64,000 nucleotides of DNA from Ceriagrion tenellum (Eukaryota > Arthropoda > Insecta > Odonata > Coenagrionidae). Below the pieces are notes generated by a model. The model was not told the origin of the DNA, did no database searches, and was given only the letters and a program-made list of their open reading frames with translations. Every line of letters begins with the position of its first letter. The first letter of the stretch is position 1. The stretch lies in assembly GCA_963169105.1 (NCBI GenBank), contig OY720643.1:103861697-103925696 (forward strand), in the 5' to 3' direction. A program made the position numbers and the translations under genes. Of the stretch, positions 32,560 through 44,165 are shown piece by piece.

Positions 32560-34420
32560 TTTGAGAAGTGGGAACGGCGCGAAACGTTCAGAGTTGTTAC
32601 GGTTGTCACCCCGGCGACCAATCAATTTGTTTTGGTGCCCGAATTGCATTGTTTTGCCGACGCAAATTCCCCGACACCTCCTTTTACGAGAGCTTATCTC
32701 CGCGAACCTGACCGTTCGTCACCGCCTCCCTCCCAGCTTGTTTCCCGCGTTCCCGCTCTTCCCCTACTCTGCCTCCCAGACTTCCGCCCCTCTGGGAGCG
32801 GGCCAGCTCGCACGACCGCCGCTTACCCGGGGAGCCGCGGCCGCCACGGAGCCGAGGGAGGCGGAGGGTCGCGTGAACGTTGTGTATATCCGTTCCGCGG
32901 GACGACGCCACCGGCAATATAGACCCCTCCCCGCCCTCGAATACCCCCTCCCTCCCTTGCGGATGCGGGTAGCCAGATGGCGTGCGGGTATGGACGCAGA
33001 AAATCGGTACTATCGCGTCTGCTCCCGGGTTTCCCATGTGTGGAGGCGAGCGGCAGAATGCTGGCCGACGACTGTGGAGGCGGGTGCGTGCTCTCACACA
33101 CGTCCCGCTCAATTTGGCGTCATCTGCGCGCGTTGTCCATTGAAGTGGGCGAGCTTTTTCGAGAGTAACAGGGAGAGGATTCTGAATTCACGCGTGCGGG
33201 GACGGTGCATTTAACTTAAGATGCCTGTGGTCTCGTCTGGAGACGCGTCCTGGCAAATTTGGCGTCGTCGCATCATCCGCGCGCGTTTTCCGGTGAAGTG
33301 GGCGTGCTTTTGTGTGAGTACCAGGGAGAGGATTCTGAGTTCACGCGTACTGGGACAGTGCATTTAACTTTAAGATGTATGTGGTCTCATCTGAAGTGTC
33401 CAGTGGCAGATTACCGGCAGACGGCTATGGTATCATGCATCGTCCCCTGGAAATATAGCTACGTATCAATTGCGGGTACAATCGGGGTGTAGTTGACGTG
33501 CTGTTAAACGTGTAACTGATAGAAGATAGTGTGCTTTCACGTGCGGGGACTCGCGTGCATTTGACTCGCGGAGAACTGTGGTCCCATAAAAAGTGCTCTG
33601 CAGGAGATACCTGGTTGACGACCGGGTTGTCGTAACATCGTACCGAACATTTGGTTTCGCTGCATCATTCGCCGGGTGGAATTGAATGGACGTTTGACGT
33701 GTTCCAGGCAGAGCATTGTGTGGTTTCACGTTCGGGGACTTACATTTGACTCGCCGATAGCTGTGGGCACTAGTAAGGTGCTCTGACAGTATCAGAACGC
33801 GCTGGCTCACGGCAGGGGAAATGAGGAGCCCTGCGTCTTCCCCGCTCTTTAGTTTCGTTACATTGTTAGCGACGTCACGGGGCGCGCTGGTTAACATGCA
33901 ACTGGTAAAGGATTGTGGTTTCCCGGGCGGTGACATTTCACTCCGGTGATTCGCGAGACCGTGCGTGATAGTTTTAGAAACTCTGGCTGACAACATGTGA
34001 ACTGGATATCTTACCATCGACTTGGATATTTAGTTTCGTGTCACTGGTTGTAGAAAGAATTGAGTGGGCATTCTTAAAATAGAGGTTACTGTAAAAGAAG
34101 CCGCAGTTTCACGGGAGAGGACTGTGCAATCAAACTCGCGACTAGCTGAGGTCTTAGGATATTATGGTGGCAGAACTCCGGTGAATTTGGATTCTTGCAC
34201 TAACCTAGCTCTTTTCAGTTTCGACACATCTTTTGTGAACGAAATCGAGTGGAGTGGAATTGCATGTTGTACGCGTGTGATGGAACAGGATTTTGGCTTA
34301 GCGGACGGAGACAGCTGTAGTTAACTCCCAGTTTGCTGTGCTCGAAGATAGACGACGGAGAGGGGGCGGACATCACCATGGAGTAACTGCTGGCTACTTT
34401 TCCTCTCCAGCGTCCATTTT
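32560..34420 (+). promoter_or_regulatory. CpG-rich stretch, possible promoter and 5' exon
   Basis: Sharp rise in GC and CpG against AT-rich surroundings, with long overlapping open frames on both strands that are a by-product of base composition. Near its end is a textbook splice donor, TTTTGTAAGTATT, at ~34416-34428. Insect promoters are not always CpG islands, so the call is inference. The next gene downstream on this strand starts its coding exon at 44835. Confidence 0.35.
33100..34325 (+). repeat. Degenerate tandem repeats (~140-230 bp period) in the CpG-rich region
   Basis: Successive units share a core: (A)ATTTGGCGTC or AGTTTCGT, then GAAGTGGGCG-like, a GAGGATTCTG/AGGATTGTG-like block, TTTCACG(T/C)GCGGGGAC, (G)CATTTAACT or CATTTGACTC, then (C)TGTGGTC. 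The first two (33111 and 33249) are closest; about five weaker ones follow near 33480, 33660, 33855, 34030 and 34215. Confidence 0.55.
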
Positions 34421-34529
34421 GTAAGTATTTATTTGACGGTAGTGAGTAAACGACAACAATGAGCTCAATTCCCGCTCTATAATTAATTAACCAGAGTAAA
34501 ACGTTCCATGTCTTGCATGATCATTGATG

Positions 34530-34770
34530 ATGATCATGATATCATCATTGATAGTTCAATCCGGAGATTGGTTGATTGCAGCCCTCCACCCTTCCCTATC
34601 TATTACTAGATCCCTTATATCCTGGTATCTCTTCCTATGTACTTTCCTCTTTATTTGGTCGAGGGACTTATTCCTGTGTCTTCCTCTGGGGAATTTTCCC
34701 TCTATTTTACCTTCAGTGATGTTCCTCACAAACCCATTGTGTCAACCTACAATTTTCCAGCGACAATTAC
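34530..34770 (-). pseudogene. Antisense RTE-like LINE fragment
   Basis: The minus strand reads RNITEGKIEGKFPRGRHRNK, then KRKVHRKRYQDIRDLVIDRE and GWRAAINQS, matching the far C-terminus of the RT also seen at 48520-48790 (minus). Truncated. Confidence 0.7.
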
Positions 34771-34781
34771 GTACTGATTTA

Positions 34782-35273
34782 GAATTTTTCGGGTTCTTCC
34801 CGCGTTGCAGTATAATGGCGGACAATCGCTTCGCTGGTATTCCGGGTATTCCAGTCAGCATCATTAGGTCCGAATGTTCAGGAGATATGTCGGCCGCTAT
34901 ATATTTATGGCTCTGATCCATCAAATATCCGTTAAGGTGTAGTCCGGAGCGCTCTGATTGGCTGAGGAGTCGGACGGTCTTGGATTGTTGAAAATCCGTT
35001 TGACAGTAGAGGAGAGCGGATAGCCATCTTCCCTGGTAAACTTAATTGGGATTCCTAGGGATTTCGCTCGCCTCTCGAATCAGCCGAGGGAAGTACTTGT
35101 TTTCCTTGGAAGTGATTTTACTTTCTTTAAAATTTAATACGCGGTTCAATCTTATTATAAAATATATTTAGCGGCCGACGAATCTCTTCAACGGACCTGA
35201 TGATGCCGACTGGAATATCGGCGAAACGGTCGTTCTCAAATATGCTGCAACGCGGGATGATCCCGAAAAATTC
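34782..35273. mobile_element. TTA-flanked MITE (PIF/Harbinger-like) with hammerhead-like core
   Basis: Ends GAATTTTTCGGG and CCCGAAAAATTC are inverted and remain similar for ~33 bases (through CCCGCGTTGCAG). TTA at 34779-34781 and 35274-35276. Near the right end: CTGATGA (35197-35203), a GCCGA/TCGGC stem and GAAAC. No transposase. Confidence 0.75.
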
Positions 35274-35403
35274 TTAATTACAAGAAAACCGCGGAAGCCC
35301 TCGTAAAATTTTTATTGTTTACATAGTTGACGCTGTTGGATGGCAAATGAATGCATTCATAGAAAAAATTTTCATACCTTAAAGTATTATGAATATAAGT
35401 AAA

Positions 35404-35850
35404 TATTTTGGATAAAAGTGTCTTTTGGATTTACTGCGTTATAATCACTATTTCAGCGACAGTTTCGCCTGGCTATTCTGCCGGCTTCTTCGGGCTTTCT
35501 GAGACAACAATCATAAATAAATAAACTTCGGCGGTTATTATGTGACAGAATTTCTTATACTTGAATTTTGCAAGTCTTTTCCACGTATAAGGGAGTTTGT
35601 AGCCATCCTCTCTGTTTAAGTTGTTTCGTCTTGTTTTGTATTTTCTTTTAACCTCCCTTATATGTGGACAAGACTTTTGCAAAATTCAGGTATAAGAAAT
35701 TCTGATACATAATCACCGCCGAAGTTTGTTTATTTATTTATGATTGTTGTCTCAGAAAGCCTGACGAAGGCGGCAGAATAGCCAGGCGAAATTGTTGCTG
35801 AAATAGTAATTATAACGCAGTAAATCCAAAAGACACCTTCATCCAAATTA
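35404..35850. repeat. 447-bp foldback (arms ~175-200 bp)
   Basis: The left arm carries GTCTTTTGGATTTACTGCGT, CCTGGCTATTCTGCC and AAGTCTTTT; the right arm carries their complements in reverse order, to ATCCAAA at ~35849. Pairing continues into the centre (TATAAGGGAG / CTCCCTTATA), leaving a loop of roughly 50 bases. Confidence 0.85.
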
Positions 35851-36315
35851 AAATGAACTGCGAGAATCTACGAAATGATTAAATATTCATTCAAAAAAAA
35901 AGAGAAACAGAAAAATAGAACTAATTCAAAATATATCCAACAGTATTCCTCCCTGATATATTTAATATACATTTTAAATAAGCTTATCACGTGGTCGATT
36001 TCATTGTTGCCATGGCATCCATTCGTATATCATGGGTTCTTATCCAAGCGGGGGCGGAAATTTTTACAGTGTAATACGATCCCTGCTTGGGTACAAATTG
36101 GAAAAAAAATTAAAGCGCATTTCTGGTAGATATTGCCAAACTTGCGATAGAAATAGTCAAAGCGACCATGGTGGTCTGACTAAAAAAAATCAGTTGTACT
36201 ACAAGGGGCCCCCGCGGCTGGCTTAAGGGCTAGTGCCGGCCGTGGTTGTTTTACTAGGGGGAGCAAAATTTTATTGGGTCGCCACAGACAGAGAAGGAAT
36301 TTATTTTCCGATTTC
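35851..36315. other. Intergenic, unassigned
   Basis: AT-rich with one GC-rich patch at 36200-36245. No supported gene or element. Confidence 0.4.
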
Positions 36316-37312
36316 TTAAAGTGGCCGGAGCGATTTTCGTTTCCGTCCAGATTCGCTGGAAACTTTCCATACGTATTCCTGTAATTAAGGTAGTATAAGC
36401 GAAAAATGATTTTACCTAGAAATCAATGAATTTGGTCTCATTAAAAAAAAAAATATCTCACCCTTCCATTGACACCAAAAATTCAACCCCTTACGACATT
36501 ACTTTCAAAGATATTTGCCAAAAAATACCAGCCCTTTTACATGGGAAATGGAACGTGTATGCACTCCAGAGAGACATTATTTACAAAATGAGGTATTTCT
36601 AACACTTAGATGTCGTAAAAAAAACTAACAGCGTGTAGTTTGTATGATTTTTCAACTATTTTTGAAAATTAATCATGTTGTCACCGCAATAGGTTTTTGG
36701 GTATCACAAAAAAACTTCCGTTTTGAAGGAGTTTCAAACGCACCGCGCGCAAAAAATGAGTCAAGTTGAAGACTTATTTAGATATTTTCATTTGATTACT
36801 TACAATTTCTGTCATATAAAACTATTTTATTGCACCATTAATAACGCAATATTTAATTCATATGTCCTACAGCTGGTGAAATTAAAACGTATGCATCGAA
36901 TATGGTCTCTGTTACGACTGGGGAACTATATCGCTCGGACTACCTTAAGCTTTGTTATGACTTGGGTTTACGGCGCGGAATCCAAAATGTAAGCGAACAC
37001 CGTTTGTAAATACGTATTTTTTTCCTTAGGCATTTGTATTGATAATTAGTAGAAACCATTTTAATAATATAACATTTTTGTTATGGCGTTTAAGAGAAAA
37101 TCTATACGTATGTCATCGAATTATTTCGAAATTTGGTCGTCAAGGGCCATAACACTACGTGTTAACATAGCTTTAAATTGTCAATAAACCAAATCGGTAA
37201 CATGGAATTTTTTTTGCTTTTATCTGTACATACATATTAGAAACGAGTGCGCTCGCGAAAATTTTCACACAACTCTCTACGTAAACGAAAATCGCTCCAA
37301 CCACTTTTAAAG
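36316..37312. mobile_element. ~1-kb TIR element
   Basis: Inverted ends share GGAGCGATTTTCGTTT (36328-36343) and AAACGAAAATCGCTCC (37283-37298), continuing outward as AAAGTGG / CCACTTT. The interior is AT-rich with no recognisable transposase. Family and exact target duplication unclear. Confidence 0.6.
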
Positions 37313-37489
37313 TTGTTCTGCCAGCTTTCCAAACATCCCCAATGGCAAATATAGTTAAGTGCTGTTAGCGCATCCTGCGAAAGTCATCACACAAATACCA
37401 TTCCTATACTGTGAGTGGAGTAAACATAAAATCTTCTAATACAGTAGAATATCTTTGAATCACTTTAACTTCTGATATATCGCGGGGAT

Positions 37490-38140
37490 TACACATACAA
37501 AACATATGTGGCACAGCATTAAAGAAACTAGGTCTTGTTAAACCTATAATAGGAAGGTCCTCGGATGAAAAAGTCAAAGAGAGATGCTTCTTAGCTCTGG
37601 TTAGGCCACACCTCGAATACTCCGCGAGCATTTGGGACCCCGATCATAAAGATTTAACCAAAAAAATTATTAAAATACAAAAGAAACAAAAAAATTAAGG
37701 AAATATAAAGTAAAGCCGCACGCTTCGTCAAAAACTCCTACGACTGTACATATAGTGCCTCACAACTTTTAGAGGGAGTAAGGTGGGAGCCCCTAGAGAC
37801 TTGGAGGCTACACGCTTGGCTTAGGTTGCTTGAGAAATTCAGAACTGATATTTTTCAGAGCGACACTGAGAATATTATCATGACTCCTCACTACATCTCT
37901 AGGTCTTGACAGATGCGCTAAAATAAGAGATATGCATTGCCGAACATATAGGAACAAAAACTCGTTCTTTCCGCGCACTATTAGCGACCTAAATAAAAAC
38001 TGAGCTCCACTAAATACACTCATATAATACATGTCACCATTTCATCTCCCTTAACCTTATATCTTAACACGGCTGGTGACCTAACACCCCCTGCCTCACG
38101 CCAATGTGGTGGCTCGCAGGGTATAATGTAGATATACCAC
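37490..38140 (+). pseudogene. Non-LTR retrotransposon 3' end, family with GATGTA-type tail
   Basis: Reads RCFLALVRPHLEYSASIWDP, then in other frames RWEPLETWRLHAR, RTYRNKNSFFPRTISD, the post-RT region of jockey/CR1-like LINEs, with several frameshifts. The 3' end CCCCCTGCCTCACGCCAATG and GGCTCGCAGGGTA recurs at ~47890-47930 and ~62060/62435. Confidence 0.75.
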
Positions 38141-38634
38141 AGTATCGCTTGTCATATGCTACATGGGAGATCGGGGCTCGTTGGGTTCAGGGGCATGTTC
38201 GTACATTGAGGATGACTTGAAAACTAAAGTCCATTCTGCAATGGACGTAAGCCGTATCACTTATGACGTAAGGATTTCCTTAATGCAGTCATTCTCCAAT
38301 GCTGAAGTAAGCTGTAACAGATCGACATGGATATCGAAGACCGATGAGAGTTGAAATTGTTTCTGCGTGTCACAGAAATTTCACGTGCATTGTATGTGAG
38401 TGTTTCAAAAATAATTTTTTAAATGTTCACCATAATGTTGGCAAATATCCGATAATTACCTCTAACCTCAAAAGTGCTACCGCTAAAGCAGTGGGGCCGT
38501 GACTGATACCGGCAGTAGTGATGGAGCGCTCTGATTGGCTGACATTTCGCTGGCCGCAAGACGTAAGCCGTCAAGATGGGGCTTGACCATTTTTCTTACG
38601 GCAGGGCCTGGCGGCTCTTTTACGGCTTGTGTCC
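38141..38634. other. Intergenic, unassigned
   Basis: Contains GGAGCGCTCTGATTGGCTGA at 38521-38541, also present at 34948-34966, so part is repeat-derived. No gene called. Confidence 0.35.
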
Positions 38635-39275
38635 ATAGTCCAGTTGCTAGTCGGTGGGATGAGTGAGGAAGTAGTTAAAAAGTTGAATTACTGAAAATAA
38701 ATGATCAAACAACTCTCATGGACAACTCGAAAAAAAAAATTTTGCCTTTTTCAATCAATTTTACCCCTTGATGAACCAATTCAATCCCTTGATGTTGGTG
38801 GTAAAAAAAAATTTTTTTTTGAAACGTGCAATTTAAAGGCAACACAATTTGCTTTTAGTGCATCTTTACTAAAGTCAGTTTATCATAGAGTTTAAGGGAT
38901 CCAAAGGGACGGAAAAGTGACAACTTTGCTGGAATTGCGATTTTACCCCTTCTTTGCTGCTCTGTACCTCCTTTGCGTTGTCGTGGAAACAAAGTTAATA
39001 AGTGATTTTTGTTGGGAATATTGTCTTCCACAAGAATGGAAGTAGAGCAAATTTGGCTACGATGCATCGTTTAGGAGTTGTGAGCGAAAAACAGTTTAAA
39101 AAAGTGCCGTTTTTCGGTGTTTTTCTCAAAATGGCGGAAAACGCAGAGGGGTGGGGATGACGAAAACTTAGGTTTGTCACTCTCTAACCATCCCGAACGA
39201 CATATTCAAAATCAGAACTACTCGATTTAATGTAGGTTTGGACCCCTTTTTTCCCCTCTAGCGACTGGACTATTT
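38635..39275. mobile_element. TIR element with TAGTCCAGT ends
   Basis: Ends ATAGTCCAGTTGCTAG and CTAGCGACTGGACTAT are inverted repeats. The interior has poly-A/T runs and no recognisable frame. Confidence 0.55.
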
Positions 39276-41093
39276 GTAGAATGGGCTGAAGACAGCGAGC
39301 GCGTTGAAACTTTGTCTATGTCTGGCCATGACCACCGAGAATACAGTCAACATACAGAATACAATACAGAATACAATGTAATCTCGGTGGTCATGGTCTG
39401 GCGCCCACCACCTTCTTCAACTCAAAACACTGTCATTTGGCTACTTGTCTCCGTTTGGGAAAATGGGAGAAATGCGTGTTCTTTGAGCCGGATAGTAATA
39501 TTATTCCATCATGTTTCCTTGTTTACCCCGAGTTAACTAACTGAAATGGGGTATCGATGTAAAACACTTTCGAAGGGCGATCAGTTGCCTACAATTTGAT
39601 ACTTTCAAATTCATTGTGAATTTAAAATGGACCGCTTTCGGTCAGATTGGATGAAGAATATGGTACGGGGCTCGTACGTATACTGTATAGTTCTTTTGGA
39701 ACCACCCCCCTCATAGGATACACTATGGTCTAAAACTTATTCCTTCTTACAAATGGATAATATATTCATGGAATGAAACTCGAGAAAGGTTTTTAATTGT
39801 ATTGATTCAATTGAGTCAGTTGATTTAATGCATTAAATGCAAAAAAATGGGCTCACGAAAGCTTCATTCAAAGAGTCGTATTGTTCTTTCATTGAAATCA
39901 CAGGAACAGTAATGACAGTGATAAGTGCATAGTTCTTTCAAAGCGCGTTTGGCAAAAAAGTAACTTTATTCCATGGTGAAGAGTTTTCTTTATTGATCCC
40001 AAGAGCCATTGTATATTTGTACGAACGTGTTCCGACCTGAGTACCAATTTTCCCCACAAATAGGGCATGTTGGTACACGGGTTCTGTTTTAAAAAGCATA
40101 TTTTCAGAACCTCATTTATTTATGCTGATTTTCTACCAGACATTGCTATTTATTGTAGGTAAATAGTGTCTCTGTACGCTTTTTCAAGATTTTTCATGGA
40201 ATGTTACAGTTAAAGATAGGAAATTCAAACTACAAAAGCGCGCCCAAAGTGCTCCGGTCTCCCCTATCGGCCCAATTGGGTGTAAGCATTGTGTTATGAG
40301 TAGGGACTAGCTGACCCGTGCGAATATTTCGCACAGTATGCAGCTTCTTCCTGTTTCTTCCTTCTTTCTTCCTGTTCTCCTATCTGTTTCTTCCCATGGG
40401 CAATTATATGTTATTTATGTTTGTGTTAAAGATACATAACGTAAACATAAACGGCCACACTGATTGCACGTAAAATGTAAATAATCTAACTAAACGTGTG
40501 TGTTAATAGATGGCGCCTCCTACAGTCTTTTAAGCACGTAACCATAGCCAACATATTAGTTGATTATCGCCAACCCTTCGTCTGTGTTCAGTGACAGGTT
40601 CAAGAGGTCTGCCCCGTCCTCTTGGTCTGCCTCGAGGCCAGCCTCGTGAAGTTGTGCCTCTTTCCATTGTATAGTTCTATAACATTGAACGGGATGTATG
40701 CATTAGCAAGTTATGTTCATAAATGTTTACAAACTATTTTTGTAAGCGAATCTCATATAAATATGAAATCAAAAAGTTTTAATTGCATTGACTTACCAGA
40801 TGACCATTCACCCATGTACAATCACTATGTGCATTTCGTACTATTTTCATTTTAAACCTATTTTTGAAGTTTAGAATTAAAAAAATGTGTGGAGTCGATA
40901 TACCTCGAGCGAGTAATCGACATGGAAAAATCGAAACTTTTAAGTCAAATTAATGGGTAAATAGTGAAATTTGAGATTGAGATTGTATTTTTCGTCAGAA
41001 GCCGGTGATTCAACGTTTAAAATGATACCTCATTTATCACTGTAGGTGCAGTATTAACGGAGCATATACGGAATGACAGAAAAAGACCTTGCT
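39276..41093. other. Intergenic, mostly unassigned
   Basis: A small inverted repeat (CCATGACCACCGAGA at 39325 and TCTCGGTGGTCATGG at ~39382) is visible. Near 40308 is a GCTGACCCGTGCGAAT segment of repeat-like look, followed by a CTTCTTCC pyrimidine run at ~40345-40400. No gene is supported. Confidence 0.35.
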
Positions 41094-41101
41094 GTTATAA
41101 T

Positions 41102-41659
41102 ATATACGATGGTCGGATCGGATCTGCGGATCCAAAGATCTGCAGATCTTTACATGGGATGAGATACTGTTATCGGATCCAAATACTACAGTGAATCAGA
41201 TAGGCATCGGAGATTTTTAAGCGATTGAAGTGCCGGCTGTCGTCGGCTATCGGCGGCTTTCTGCCGAACAAATAGAATGCTGTCGATGTACTTCATTCGA
41301 CAACCGGCTTTTGCCGAATGTAAATCAAATTCACCCTTTATTATCTATCTCATTATTCTCAAGAATGAAAACTCAAGATGTGGTATAACAACAGTCATTG
41401 CATAAACCGTGACAACAATCAAGGATTAGTATTATTGTGGCATCGATATTGTTGTACTTTGATATTAAAGTTTAACATTTTTAAACTTGATGTTTTTTAT
41501 ATTTTCAATATAGCCTCCAAGGCTTAAATTCTATTATCATTTGTGAATTGTATATACCCGTGAATACATCGTAAGATCCGAAAATAAGAACTGAGATCCG
41601 GGATCCGAGGTGAAGGATCCGGATCCGGATTTGTTTCCGAAAAGATCTGCCCGTCCCTA
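41102..41659. mobile_element. hAT-type MITE with GGATCC-rich ends
   Basis: The left end is rich in GGATC/GATCTG words; the right end has GATCCGGATCCGGAT and closes GGCAGATCTTTT-complement then CCGTCCCTA. Flanks GTTATAAT (41094-41101) and GTTATAAG (41660-41667) look like an 8-base target duplication with one change. No coding capacity. Confidence 0.6.
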
Positions 41660-41681
41660 GTTATAAGTAAGACTAGCTTAA

Positions 41682-42363
41682 TGCCGCGTTTACACTGTGT
41701 ATCAAAACCTGCTATATAATTTTCGCTATATGTAGCAGTGTTACATGTAACTTAAGTTATATAGCAAATGCTGTATTTTACAGTTTTTTCCAACTGACCC
41801 ATGTTACATTTAGCAAAATGCAGCAAATTTAGTAATGCAGCAAAGTAGTTTCATAAAAGATGTCGAGGAGGAAGGATCTAGTGCCAGCGGCAGCCATTAG
41901 AGTAATTTTGGCGGCTCACAGAAGAAAACGCGCGTACAACAAATTTCAAGGACTAGCCACGGAGTTCCACTTTTACGGAGTCACCCGCAATGCACGCATG
42001 TGCGAATTTCCACAGAGAAAAAATCCACAGGGGAAGAGGACGCTTCGGTAGCTTAACTGGCTAAAGCACGTGGCCGGAAATCGCGGGATCCGGGTCCGAA
42101 TCCGGGGTCGAGGCGGATGATTTTTTCTCTGTGGAAATTTGCACATGCGCGTGTAACATTTGCTATTTGTTGCAAAAATTCCCTTTGATATTACCGACTC
42201 CGAATAGATAACATAATTTTTGTAACGCATAGCAGAAAAATTTACAAGTAGCATCCAAAACTGCTGCATATAACATTTCTCCGTTTTGAGTTTTTCTATA
42301 TGTAGCAATTGTTATATAACTTATGCTATATAGCAGGTTTTGCTACATAGTGTAAACGCGGCT
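41682..42363. mobile_element. TAA-flanked PIF/Harbinger-like element with ORF relic
   Basis: Ends TGCCGCGTTTACACTGTG and the inverted AGTGTAAACGCGGCT; inside the ends AAAACCTGCTATATA and TATATAGCAGGTTTT also pair. TAA at 41679-41681 and 42364-42366. The frame from ATG 41860 (SRRKDLVPAAAIRVILAAHR) resembles the start of Harbinger nuclease genes but is soon broken by a tRNA-like SINE segment. Confidence 0.65.
42040..42155 (+). repeat. tRNA-derived SINE
   Basis: A-box-like TAGCTTAACTGGCTAAAGC and B-box-like GGGTCCGAATCC are spaced ~38 bases apart, followed by a tail with GATTTTTTCTCTGTGGAAAT. Same family as 58285-58400. Not a functional tRNA: no cloverleaf 3' half. Flanked on the left by an inverted copy of its own tail segment (ATTTCCACAGAGAAAAAATC). 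Confidence 0.65.
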
Positions 42364-42419
42364 TAAGCTGCCACCTTCCTTGGCATGCATAAACTTTAGC
42401 TTTGAAATAATAAAACAAA

Positions 42420-42535
42420 CAGGCTAAACCCGTATCCTAAACCTCGAGAGTCCAAAGCAATCGGGCGGGGATCGAACCCTCGATACATATGTTCCAGCGC
42501 AATCACTGTAACCACCCTCTGGCCATCTCACTCTT
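42420..42535 (-). repeat. tRNA-derived SINE head (minus strand)
   Basis: On the minus strand, GAGGGTTCGATCCCCGCCC is an almost perfect polymerase III B box, with TGGCCAGAGGGTGGTT as an A-box-like segment ~40 bases upstream. The rest does not fold as a tRNA. Confidence 0.6.
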
Positions 42536-42672
42536 GCTCGACTCCTAATTCTCTATGCATAAATCAGATGTTGCTATAACTCGATCACCTGCAACTTTGT
42601 GTGTGAAATTCACAAAATCGTCAACGCTAAGGCTCAAAACTAACACGTGTATTAAAGACAATTACTATAAAC

Positions 42673-43109
42673 TTGGGATGAATCGATTCCACTTTTTTTC
42701 GATTCCGATTTCGATTCTTTCAAATCGATTCTCAATTCCGATTCCATCGATTCTTATTCCTAATAACAGATAGGATATTGATACAGTAGTAACAGTATGA
42801 CTGTTATTATAATTCAAGTATTGGCTGAAATAAAAACGCAAAGACAATTTAGTCTCTCAAAAAGTATATTTATTAACAAACAGCAAATATATCCTCAGCT
42901 TATTGAGGTAGATAATAAGTACAAATTGATAGCCTACACCCAAAATTACTGAGACAAACATGATGTGACAAATGAAATCTGATTTGAATATTTATCTATC
43001 TGAAATCGATGGAATTGGAATCGAATTTAGGCGATCGATTCTCGATACCGATTCTAATCCTGAGAATCGGTGGGATCGAGAATCGACATTTGGATTCGAC
43101 TCATCCTTA
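42673..43109. mobile_element. hAT-type MITE with GATTC-rich ends, copy B (intact, inverted)
   Basis: Starts TTGGGATGAATCGATTCC and ends TCGACTCATCCTTA. Perfect 8-base duplication CTATAAAC at 42665-42672 and 43110-43117. Inverted relative to copy A at 12619-13268 and without the nested TTAA element. Confidence 0.88.
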
Positions 43110-43599
43110 CTATAAACATTGACTTATTTGCTACATATCTAGTCTGCGCATAGCCAACGCCCAAATACTATTATTTGGATATAAGTCTTTCTCGGAGAAT
43201 GCTGAGCACAAAGAGTTCTCGGAATACGCGAATTATCACCGTTCGAATTTTGCACGAGAAGCCCCGCAGATTCGCCGTCGTGAGAATGTTCACTGGGCTA
43301 TTTTCTCTCCCATACCCGCCCCTTTTTAAAATCATTTCCAGCTTCAAGGGAAGCTTTTCGGTGAAAAAAAGAGACGGGCGAGACTGCGAACAGTTTCCTA
43401 AAATCCAATTAATTCGTTTTTCGTTCAGTTTGAACTCGCCTCTAATTTTACGCCATTGTAGTTTCAGTTCATTGTAGTTCGAAAGGTTGGCGAAGCAATG
43501 GCTGCGAAGCCCCTTGTCCCTCTGTGTGTCCGCGTTTAGATCTCGACCACCGCGCCATTCAGGAGTTGCCCTAATGTCTCCCCGGAATTACCCCGGCCA

Positions 43600-44165
43600 T
43601 TGTCGTTTAGCACCATCGAGGCAGGTGGAGAGGGCGATTTCTATTGTGGTCAGTGATAGAAGCTGTGACGTGGGCGCGGCCTGTTTGCCATCTTTGTTAA
43701 CCCTCCTTTCCCTTTAGCGCCAACGGGCCTACGAACTAATTTTGAAACTTTACAATGTTTTTCATCGACAACGTACTAGAAAGAAGCGTGCGTTTACTTC
43801 TTTAACGTACATTCTCCTAAGATATATTTTTGTAATTTATTTAAACTCATAATAATCCGCAGTTCCCGTGCAAACTATGGTAAAATCGAGCATAATCCAT
43901 AGCACTAAGTAGTCAACACATGTTTTAAGAGGTACTTGCCTACGATTTCGAACGGATGGTGGATATTCTTGCTTTACATCAGCAAATTCGTCGATTGCAT
44001 CGTGCTATCCAAAGGAGTGTGAGGAAAGAGTAGGGTTAAACAATATAGTTAACAATGGTAACAGTGGTTAACAATATCAATTACAGATGGCGGATGTTCC
44101 TGCTATAAATCCACCAATTCGTCCATTCGCTCGTGTTATGCGAAAGAAAATAAGGGAGGAGCGGT
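43600..44165. repeat. Dispersed repeat shared with 55540-56100 and 62690-62940
   Basis: GATATTCTTGCTTTACATCA at ~43970 is found inverted at ~55573, and the GAAGCTGTGACG...GCCATCTTTGTT block (~43659) matches inverted sequence near 56000 and 62830. A second, weaker copy of the GGATATTC segment follows at ~44088. It occupies the 5' flank of the hAT-derived gene. Confidence 0.5.

Noticed and set aside
32477..33214. 245-residue open frame in the CpG-rich region
   Set aside because: Pro/Arg/Cys-rich with equally long frames on the other strand and in other phases; explained by high GC. No domain and no start context.
42040..42155. Functional tRNA gene
   Set aside because: A and B boxes are present but no acceptor stem or complete cloverleaf, and the sequence runs into a SINE tail.
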